Of a stretch of DNA of 64,000 bases, positions 56,424 to 64,000 are shown one piece after another. Below the pieces are notes generated by a model. That model had not been told where the DNA came from. It saw only the letters and a list, made by a program, of their open reading frames with translations, and made no database searches. The DNA is from Dactylorhiza incarnata (lineage: Eukaryota; Streptophyta; Magnoliopsida; Asparagales; Orchidaceae), in assembly GCA_033032865.1 (NCBI GenBank), contig JAWHQI010000614.1:186001-250000 (forward strand). Reading direction: 5' to 3'. The position numbers were made by a program, and so were the translations under genes. Numbering within the stretch: position 1 is the first letter of the stretch; the number at the start of each line of letters is the position of its first letter.

Positions 56424-57004
56424 TTACCCGTGAGCATTTTCTAATTGGTCTGCAATGAATTCTCTTAAAGCAGACATCTCAGGTGCACCTGTCCCCTCAT
56501 GTGTAGTTGACTCTACGCTCGGAGTTGTGACTCTGTCGGTTCGTCGACGTTGTGCCCTATGTTCGTATGCCTCTGGATGCACGAAGGTCTCATCAAGATC
56601 ACATGCTCTAAACTCTGGATCAACCCTAGACGGATGCCTTCTTATGTAATTATGGAGGGCCATTGTAGCCACCACAATTATGCATTGCTTTGAAAATGAG
56701 TATTGTGGCATCTTTCTAAGGATGCGCCATTTATTTTTCCATACGCCAAAGCTTCGTTCGATAACAGTACGCAGAGATGAGTGCGCTTGATTAAATATTT
56801 CCCGGCGACCTTCAATAGGACGGTCACCTCGAGCAAAGTCCGACAAGTGATATCTTGTTTCTGTGAATGACCATATGATTGTTGTAATAAGTTCAGTAGG
56901 TCCAAAAAGATTTGTTTCGACATGCGAAAATTATCGAAAAATCTTCCTGGATGCCCTTCTAATAACTCTGCGACCCATTTGTCCCCAGTTTGCTTTGAGG
57001 TCAT
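56424..57004 (-). pseudogene. Harbinger 2 transposase with the catalytic centre deleted
   Basis: The N-terminal part (57004-56870: GHPGRFFDNFRMSKQIFLDLLNLL) is typical of Harbinger transposases. It is followed almost at once by the C-terminal part (56846-56424: SDFARGDRPIEG, TVIERSFGVWK with the catalytic E, ATMALHNYIRRH). The middle of about 150 residues holding both catalytic aspartates is missing. This is the complement of the deletion in Harbinger 1. Confidence 0.85.
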
Positions 57005-57198
57005 GCAAGGTATCTTATTAGGAGACGGGAAGATGTATTCACCTACTACAGAAGCTGTCGTTGCAACGAGATTCTGGTAAATAATATGACACTACAGTAA
57101 TATTACAATGAAGTACATGATCCCACAAAATGTCACTACAATAATAACAAAAGGAAGCACATCATCCCAAAATATCATTCTACAAAACTATAAAGGTT

Positions 57199-58215
57199 TT
57201 ACTTCAGCGATTCCATGTAGCGTTTCTTCAACCACGACACCTTCCTATCATCTGGGAGATTCATGAAAATTATCCTATTGTTGAGATTAATGAAGAACAA
57301 CGTGGCAAAATCGTACAAGTCCTCGTCATCGAATAGGCATGGAAACTTCTCTAGCTCGTGTACTGCTTCACTCAACATATATATACTGGGAGGAACAATC
57401 GGTGCTGCAACTGTAAGGCCCACAGATCGTGTTACGTCCAGTAACCCATCAACTCGTGCCATAATGGCATCTTTTGTGTCTACTTCTTTTATGTTACCTT
57501 TACGGAATCTTTTTACGCCTGCCGTCATTTTTGAAGTCGAGCCACTCTCATTTCTTTTACTTCCACTCATGCCACCATCACAGTGTGTGTGCCCACTATC
57601 AGTCATATTACCAGCTGGGGTAGCAATACTCTCGACTACATGATCATCATCGGAAATCGGCTCAGGTTCAGAAAATAAAGGGTGCATTTCCCCCATGGAT
57701 GGGATCCATGATCTTTCTCCCGTAGCAACTATCAAGCTAAACATCTTATCCATTTTGTCTTCAAGCTCAGGTGCTATGTCGCCATATCGAAATTTCTTGG
57801 CGGCTGGTAACATCTAAAATGAGGAAAAATGTTAACACGAATATATATAATTGTATATAAGTTAAATAATCAAAAATGTACACTTCCTAACCTTAATGCG
57901 CTCTTCCCACCATTCATCTGATGCATCAATTGTTCTTTTTGTTGGGTTCCAACCCAAACCAGTCTCCCCTCTTTTGAGCTCCCGCCAGAGCTTCCACTCA
58001 CGCTTCAACTGATCTCATTTGTTGTTCAATTGTGCGCGAGTGTAATTAAATGTCGTACGCTCTTTGAAGTTCTTAATCAAATTTAGCCAACCATCTCTGC
58101 TGAAATGAGTGTTTGGTCTATTGCCTAATTCAATCTCTTGTATACATAGGTCGCAAAATATGTGTACGTGCGCAGACTCCCATTGTGCCGAAATAACACC
58201 ATCCTTTGGTTTACC
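57199..58215 (-). pseudogene. Harbinger 2 Myb/SANT-like accessory protein (ORF1)
   Basis: The first exon (about 58215-57890) begins MGKPKDGVISAQWES and contains the SANT/Myb-type tryptophan pattern: FSRDGWLNLIKNF, then LNNK followed by a TGA in place of the usual W, then DQLKREWKLWRELKRGETGLGW. The second exon (57813-57199) has a basic KRFRKGN segment and ends YDFATLFFINLNNRIIFMNL..RKVSWLKKRYMESLK. Such proteins bind the element's ends and help nuclear import of the transposase. One premature stop (near 58015) breaks an otherwise complete frame. Confidence 0.8.
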
Positions 58216-58616
58216 CATCACTAGCCTAAAAAAATGAGTTAGAGATTTTCTAATTATTTTCAAACATTGCATTTCTACTCAAAACAGGTGAGTTTTTGAA
58301 ATATTGCATTATCAGGTGAAAAATTTTGACACATCACATTGCATTATTTTCAAACATTGCATATTTTCAAACATTGCATATCAAAATAATTTTGAGATTC
58401 ATAGCATAACAAATGGATGAAAATTTTTGGATGCCAAAAATATAGTAAAATCCAGAACTGTGTTTAGACCCATTCGGATGAGATTCATAGCATAGCAAAA
58501 AAATTCTGGAGATGGCAGAAATTACAGGGGGATGAAAATTTTTTGATGCCACAAATGTGTTCAGACCCATTCAGAGAAGATATCTGGGGGAGAAGAGACG
58601 GCATTTACCCGTCGGA

Positions 58617-58835
58617 GAAGGTCTGCGTGCGAGAAGGCCTGCGTGCGTGCGCGAGGGAGAACGCCGACGGAGATGGTCTGCGTGCGAGAGGGAGATCGTC
58701 GGCGGATCTACATCATCGTCGTTGGAGAAGATTACCGGAGGAGAGGGTCTGCGTGCGAGAGGGAGAAGGTCTGCGTGCGAGAAGGTCTGCGTGCGAGAGG
58801 AGAGGTCGTGCGAGAAGATTACCGGAGGAGAGGTC
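58617..58835. repeat. GTCTGCGTGCGAGA repeats in the Harbinger 2 5' region
   Basis: About seven irregular copies of GTCTGCGTGCGAGA(AG)G occur with ATTACCGGAGGAGAGG linkers. They lie upstream of ORF1 on the minus strand. The open frames across them in all three plus-strand phases are artefacts. Confidence 0.7.
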
Positions 58836-59487
58836 GGGCGGGATCGATACAGGCGCTAGGGCAAGAAGAACGCCGAACCATTCCTTTGCAGCGCTTTATC
58901 GCAGATTCAGCTTCCCACTGTACCACCGCGATATTTGTTTTTCTTGTTTGGCGCTGATTTGGCCACAGCAGCAGCGTGCAGCTGATGTGCCGCTTTACCA
59001 AACAGGGCCTTAATGACATCGAGGAGGTGTAATGTCGCGGAGAGGCGTTGAACTAGGGTTTAAGATTCAATATTCCTGAAATACCCTTTCATAGTTTCAT
59101 ATTATTTAGAATATTACAATTTACTCGAATTATAGGATGAGGGGTGCAAAGTGCTACCATAATGAGTTTAGAGGGTGCAAAGTGACAACAACTGAAAAGT
59201 AGAATGCAATGTGCCAAAAGAGCCTAATTGTAGAGTGCAAAATGCCAAATTTCCACTTGTTTCAGGAGCGAAAAAAAAACAGAAGCAGTCCACCATCATG
59301 TACTTTGCCCGCACGAGCTAATCAGTCCTTCGTGTGATGCCAACCTAACAGCCAAAAACGCTCAGTTCTCATCTCTCGCCATCTACAAACACAATTAGTC
59401 GCCTTCCACCTCCGAATTCCTGAAGGCTCTGTCCATACCCTAAATTTTCCATCTCTCAACCTCTCCGTCTACACCGCTTTCCGGCTC

Positions 59488-62400
59488 ATGGCCTCGAATG
59501 GAAGCTCAGCGGTGAGTTCGATCGATGCTTCGGCTCACCCATGAATCGAGATCAAAGACGGGTATTATTATTATTATTGTATAACTTCGAATTTGTTTCC
59601 GATTTCAGAATGTGTCGGACACGGAGAGCAGCTTGGAGAAGATCAAGCGACAGCTCACGTCAGGATCGGGGAGGCAGCTACTGCAGGGTCCGCTCCTCAA
59701 GCGATCAGAAACTGTAAGGCGATCGTACGAGAAATTTTCATTCTGTAATTGGGTTATGGTTCCATCTTGATGCAATTTAGGCTTACTTTCCCTTTTAATT
59801 TTGGAACTCAAACGGTAAATCCACGTTGGTTAAATTTTTTCTTTTACGAATTGCATGCAATAGATATTCTGCTTGCATTCCAACTAAAATTTTTAGGGGA
59901 GATTTATTATGTATTACCAACTCTCATTTGCACACACATAAATCCGCGTGGCACTAGCTCAGGCATGAGCTCAAATACTCAATAGGACTTCTACCACTTG
60001 AAAGCCTTGAGTTAGCTCAACAGATGAGAATCGCCTCAACAAGAATGTCTCATTTCAATTTGTTCAGAAGCCATCAGCCGGCTCAGAGAATATGGGTCTT
60101 GCAAAAGAGATGTTCACTCATAAGTTAGCCAACACGGATGGATCCGACCAGTGGAAATATAAAAATCATCATACATTCACCTCTAAACTATGAATGAATG
60201 TGATTGACATCCAGTTTGCAGGCAGTAGCCCGGAAATAAAAAATTTAATCTTAAATTAATTTCGCGATCAATATATGCTATGCGGTCGCGCAATGATTCA
60301 CGAACAATTAAAAGAGAGAATTAACCTAAGGCTTTTGTATGACACACACAAAGGATAATAATCACATGCATTGCACACCGTAAGAAGCTTCATCCACATG
60401 AGAGATAATGAAACAAGTAGTAGTTTAATAAATTGACGACAGCCTGGTAAGCTGTAATTGTGGCAAGCTTTGGAATTTTATGGACCATTTAAAACTAGCA
60501 TAAGCTTAGACTATAAAAAAAATCAAAATAGGAACAATCGAAAGGTGAGAATGAATACCATAGGCTCATACGCGAGACAACGAGTCCGTAATCAAGGTTG
60601 GAATATCTGGATTATGCTAGGTGGAGGTGACTGGGAGAGGATAAATCACTGCATGGAGGTGAGGGAATTGCGGAACGGGGATGAGATGGCTTGAGAAGGT
60701 GTAGGAAGGCTTGGGTAGGCCCCAAAGTGGGTAAACAGTGACTATGATGGTAGTTTTGAAGGCGGGAGAGACTTGTTTTCGGGGATAAGTGGAGGTGGGT
60801 GGCTTGAAGTTGTTAGTTGATCTTTTTGGTTGTTTATTGTCATTGGAAATTGCATCAACTTGATAATAAAAAACTAAAAAGCATTCCTTAATGACAATTT
60901 AACTGAAATTGCTTGCATGCAGCAACCTCCTACATATGAGGCTATGTGGGGTCACTTGTGTGCCTCCTCCACAAATCAATTTATGAACTCAAGCAGTCTC
61001 ATCGTGCTTGGTTCGACAAATTCAGTCAGGTGGGTCAAGTCTTTGGTTTCACTCACGGCCAAGATTTTGGACCTTGTGCATCAGTTTTTAGTTTTTTATA
61101 TCATTTTCATACCATTGTTTTGCTAGACAGCATTCCTTAATGTGTAAGTAGAGATCTTTAAATGTTCCATTCATTGCTCAATGCTTACATCTGTATGATT
61201 TATGGACGTCTCTTTTCAGTTTGCATTTTGCAGCTATTATGGCATACTTGCTAGCCTGCTCAATTGATGTAGAAATATATTATTCACCCTTTCGTGGGCT
61301 TGCCAAATTCTATGGCAATAATTTTGATTTTTTTTTTGCCGACAATCATTTCTAAAGAAATATTTTCTATTATTATTTTCATTTTCTTTTGCATCACCGA
61401 CATAACTGCTATTTGTATGCACGTAGTGATTTGGATTATCTATATGTTATCTGCTTTATTTTTCTTCCTTCTTATCATGCAGCTCAGGAAATGGAATGAG
61501 AGATGGGTGATTCTTGATCCTACCACTGGGAAAATGGAGTACAAGTATTGTTACTATTTTCTGAAAGCTTCAAATTTGATATACTAGTGCTTGTGATTTA
61601 ATCAACCAGCTGATTGACAGGATACGGAGGAATGAACCTATTGTTAAGGGAACAATTATTTTTGATTCAAGCAGTACCATTACTCTCTCTCCTGTGAACT
61701 TCCAGTTAATCTCTTATTCACTATTTCATGGCTGATTAGTTTTGTGTTTCCTTTTAAGATAAATAGTAGATGCTCACTAGATTATATTTCCTCATTACTG
61801 CAGTGGGCTGCCAAAATATGATGGCTGCTGTTTCTGTATCCTAAAATGCAATCTTGATTTAATGATCATGAATTATTTTTTGAAGTTTATCTATTGCTCT
61901 ATACCCTTGTCTTAGATGAGCTCACCGGACATATCCACTAAGCAATACCTTGGTGTTTATTGTTTGCAGATGATATTGTTTTGGTCGATGAGATGCGCGA
62001 GGGTGTAAACGCGAAACTTGAATCTTGACGGGACACTTTAAAAAAGAAGAGTTTTAGGTTGGGCAGGACAAAAAACAGAGTATATGGAGCTTAAATTTAG
62101 TATGCAAGAAGTACGGATGACTCCTTCATTAAGTTGTGTGACCAATATATTTCCCGCAGTGAGTGCTTTAAATATCTGGGATCGATAGTTAAAAAAGATG
62201 GAGGTGTAGATAAAGATGTGATACATAGAATCCAAGCAGGTTGGTTGAAATGGAGAAGCGCGTTTGCGATCTTATGTGATCGTAAAGTACCATTAAAACT
62301 TAAAGGCGAGTTTTACCGTACTGCAATTAGACCAACGATGCTCTACGTTTCTGAGTGTTGGGCAGTGAATTATGTATATGAGCAAAAAATGGGAGTTGCG

Positions 62401-62913
62401 GAGATGAGAATGCTTAGGTGGATGTATGGACACGGAAGACTTGATAAAATTAGGAATGAATGTATCAGGGATAAGACAGGAGTGACACCAATTGTAGAGT
62501 AGATGCGAGAAGCTTGATTAAGATGGTTTGGACACGTACAAAGGATACCGTTAGAGGCACCTGTTAGTTGTTGTGAGAGTTTAACTACTAGGCATGCTAG
62601 ATGGGGGAGGGGTAGACCAAAAAGACTTGGAATGAAACTATAAGGAAAGACATGATGTACTTAGACATTAGCGGGATTATGACTAAAGATAGGGCGCAAT
62701 GGCGACAAATGATCTATATAGCCGACCCCACTATGGTGGGATAAAGGCTTGAGTGTTGTTGTTGTTTATCTATTGCTCTATAAGTCATGTTTCTACAAAC
62801 ATTATTTCCTATTCCTTAATTGATTCTTAAGATATCGGTACTCCACAGAAAAAGGAAAACTTCCTTTGTGCAGAAACTCCTGCTGCTGCGAGAGCCTGGG
62901 TAACCACTTTACA
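59488..62913 (+). CDS. PH-domain protein, exons 1-6 (3' part beyond the window)
   Basis: Six exons in matching phase with GT-AG borders: 59488-59511, 59609-59713, 61483-61544, 61621-61704, 61804-61835 and 62832-62913, giving 129 codons plus two bases. The product starts MASNGSSANVSDTESSLEKI and then forms a PH domain: LLQGPLLKRSE and LRKWNERWVILD (strands 1-2), NEPIVKGTIIFD, LPKYDGCCFYIGTP, ENFLCAETPAAARAWVTTL (with the invariant PH C-terminal-helix tryptophan). PH domains bind phosphoinositides or partner proteins at membranes. Plant proteins with this exact start usually continue into a long coiled coil; that part is not in the window. The next exon was not found before 64000. The start codon fits the family N-terminus, and the MULE ends 233 bp upstream. 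Confidence 0.85.
59714..61482 (+). other. Intron 2 of the PH gene
   Basis: 1769 bp with GTAAGG start and CAG end. It holds one recognisable item, a copia RT scrap at 60940-61100; the remainder shows nothing. Confidence 0.75.
60940..61100 (+). pseudogene. Isolated Ty1/copia reverse transcriptase fragment
   Basis: The frame reads VCLLHKSIYELKQSHRAWFD, matching the copia RT motif 'vcrL.kslYGLKQspRaWf.k'. It is about 50 residues, without LTRs or neighbouring domains, and lies in an intron. A different lineage from the SIRE elements is likely. Confidence 0.8.
61904..62763 (+). mobile_element. 5'-truncated RTE-type LINE in intron 5
   Basis: It starts within the reverse transcriptase at the FADDIVLVDEMREGVNAKLE motif. 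It continues with CFKYLGSIVKKDGGVDKDV and RIQAGWLKWRSA, then ends with the RTE-type 3' sequence CCGACCCCACTATGGTGGGA and a GTTGTTGTT tail. It is flanked by a perfect 19-bp duplication GTTTATCTATTGCTCTATA (61885-61903 and 62764-62782), the mark of target-primed reverse transcription. Several stops make it inactive. Confidence 0.92.
62134..62502 (+). pseudogene. RTE reverse transcriptase C-terminal part
   Basis: A 122-codon open piece of the LINE RT: SRSECFKYLGSIV, then KVPLKLKGEFYRTAIRPTML, YVSECWAV, MRMLRWMYGH, the conserved thumb/connection region of plant RTE elements. It is broken upstream (stop after KLE near 62027) and downstream (stop at 62502). Confidence 0.85.
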
Positions 62914-64000
62914 GTAAGCTTGGGCTCCATAACTTTCTTCAGCTTGCAATTGTTAATTTCTTGTTAACTTTTGAAGTTTTTGAAGTTACCTGAACTGGTG
63001 CAAAATAAGCTTCAATTAAATAACAATAGCCATGCCTACTTCTGTGTAGTCAGACTTGATTTGTGAAATTTGAGATCTTCTCTGTAACTTACTGTTTAGA
63101 ATAGTATGCCAAAGATCCATATCTTTATTCATCGTCATCATCATCAGACTTATCATCATTATCATTACCATTATGCATGAATCTTTAAATAGAAATTTTT
63201 GGTAATGCTTTAAAGAAGTTAGCACATTCATTAAGCAGTACTCTATCTTCAAGGAAAATAGCAAATTGTGACAGGCTGCATTAGCTTACTCAATTTCACA
63301 TAGACGATGAGGTATCGTGAATTAAAAAAAAAGGATAATAATGTCAAAATTATTAATGGTTTTACATTAACTGGGATTTCTATTTAGCTTACCTTGTTAT
63401 TTCTTTCTTCCCAGATCATTCTCTTATGTAAAGAGAAGCTGCAGTGCAGGGTAGGATTGTGGACGAGAATGTGATTAATCCCTTTTTATTGAAATTCTTT
63501 TCTTCTTTGGCGCATTAAAGTACTGTCTGGGTTGAGATAAGCACAGTTTAGATGGGTGGATTAGTCTTGCATAATTGCTAGTCATTTTAGTTGACCTGAG
63601 CAGCAAATTTTAAGCCTCTTTAATCGGTTCATAATAGTTTCTTTTTTCTTTTCTTTTCTTTTGAGGGTATAATGAAGTGTCTTCAATGTCTTCAAGGTTC
63701 ATGTTGCAATTGTGTTATGTGCCCTGAACACGGATCTCGTCTCTGGTTGATGGAGGTTGGGATCGAAGAAGAATCATAGGCTTATCCCTTATGCCCTTGA
63801 ATTACTTGCGATTACCTATGTTGATGGAAGGAAGGAGAAGAGCTAGTTGGTTAGAAGAGAGAGGGGGGCCTATAGTTAGAGCAGAGGGCGATGCATGACT
63901 TTCGTCTGCTTGACCTACAAATGTCAGCTGCGGAGAGGAGAAATAAATGAAGTTAAAACTTTCATGCCTTTCATTGCTGTTTTTAGAATAAGTACAAGCG
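62914..64000. other. PH gene intron 6 or beyond; no exon identified
   Basis: GTAAGC opens an intron at 62914. A possible CAG acceptor at about 63413 leads into a 38-bp stretch with a donor-like GTAGGA, but its translation does not resemble the expected continuation. T-rich runs (about 63640-63665) and nothing else of note. Confidence 0.5.

Larger units (their letters stand above)
56050..59009 (-). mobile_element. PIF/Harbinger transposon 2, nested in the MULE
   Basis: The left end is GGGCCTGTTTGGCTAAGC; the right end, reverse-complemented, is GGCCCTGTTTGGTAAAGC. A TTA duplication (56047-56049 and 59010-59012) flanks it. It carries transposase remnants and an accessory Myb/SANT-like ORF on the minus strand. 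Confidence 0.9.
52302..59254 (-). mobile_element. Mutator-like element (MULE)
   Basis: Long TIRs of about 110 bp, with internal repeats of TTGGCACTTTGCACCCT, lie at 52302-52420 and, inverted, at 59140-59254. The flanking 9-mers ACCTGTTTT (52293-52301) and ACTTGTTTC (59255-59263) agree at 7 of 9 positions, the MULE target length. MuDR-type transposase remnants lie on the minus strand. A second Harbinger (56050-59009) is inserted in it; without that the MULE is about 4 kb. Confidence 0.9.

Noticed and set aside
58543..59013. Arginine-rich 100-156 codon frames
   Set aside because: Three plus-strand phases are open across the GTCTGCGTGCGAGA repeats, which indicates repeat-derived frames.
63413..63452. 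A seventh exon of the PH gene
   Set aside because: It has acceptor- and donor-like borders, but its translation (IILLCKEKLQCR) does not resemble the expected continuation of the protein, so it was not called.

Overview
This is a stretch of a flowering-plant nuclear chromosome dominated by transposable elements. The evidence is GT-AG introns, a plant-type Rab5 GTPase, plant lineages of Ty1/copia and Ty3/gypsy retrotransposons with an initiator-Met-tRNA primer site, and PIF/Harbinger, MULE, hAT and RTE elements. The sequence does not identify the species. Only two host genes are visible, one near each edge. On the minus strand (3091-3932) are the first three coding exons of a RABF2-type Rab5 GTPase. 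On the plus strand (59488-62913) are the first six coding exons of a pleckstrin-homology (PH) domain protein that runs off the right edge.

The middle is a deep nest that can be ordered in time by target-site duplications (TSDs). A Tat-lineage Ty3/gypsy element (integrase remnant 6810-7951, 85-bp and 45-bp tandem repeats, hairpin-rich sequence, LTR promoter near 47840) was split twice. (1) A SIRE-type copia element in minus orientation, 'element A' (8572-22966, TSD AATCG/AATTG), sits inside the 85-bp repeats. It carries an antisense ORF with a plant-transposon-type domain (11799-12964). It received a Tourist-like MITE (16868-17062, TSD TAA) and a 3.2-kb Tekay-like solo LTR (19779-22954, TSD CATGC). 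(2) A long LTR-like element, 'C' (25164-47662, TSD CCGAG), sits in the hairpin repeats. It received a second SIRE-type copia in plus orientation, 'element B' (28755-45398, TSD CGACT/CGTCT), and an hAT-type MITE (46627-47306, 8-bp TSD). The 5' LTR of element B was in turn invaded by a 6.15-kb array of inverted units carrying 5S-rRNA-derived Pol III promoter sequence (30041-36191, TSD TATTC). The right edge of that array, with the LTR end, primer site and gag start, was later tandemly duplicated (35731-37688).

Left of the nest are a decayed Ty3/gypsy fossil (about 100-2690), a TIR element with a 19-bp minisatellite (4427-5208) and a GC-rich 19-bp-type degenerate repeat array (about 5440-6690). 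Right of the nest are a PIF/Harbinger element with a chimeric but open transposase (48488-51001) and a MULE (52302-59254, about 110-bp TIRs, 9-bp TSD). The MULE ends 233 bp before the PH-gene start codon and is itself split by a second Harbinger (56050-59009, TSD TTA). The PH gene carries a copia reverse-transcriptase scrap in intron 2 and a 5'-truncated RTE LINE with a 19-bp TSD in intron 5.

Three features stand out. The first is the 5S-bearing inverted-repeat array, whose units keep A, IE and C boxes and a T5 run at the dyad centres, so they look like self-contained Pol III hairpin-RNA units. The second is a set of paired palindromes scattered through both SIRE elements: they sit at the same place in gag/pol but have changed in a symmetric, element-specific way, and in element A they bracket the antisense ORF. 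The third is a Harbinger reading frame that fuses the start of the Myb-like accessory protein to an intact DDE catalytic domain. All functional statements are inferences from reading the sequence; no database search was run.
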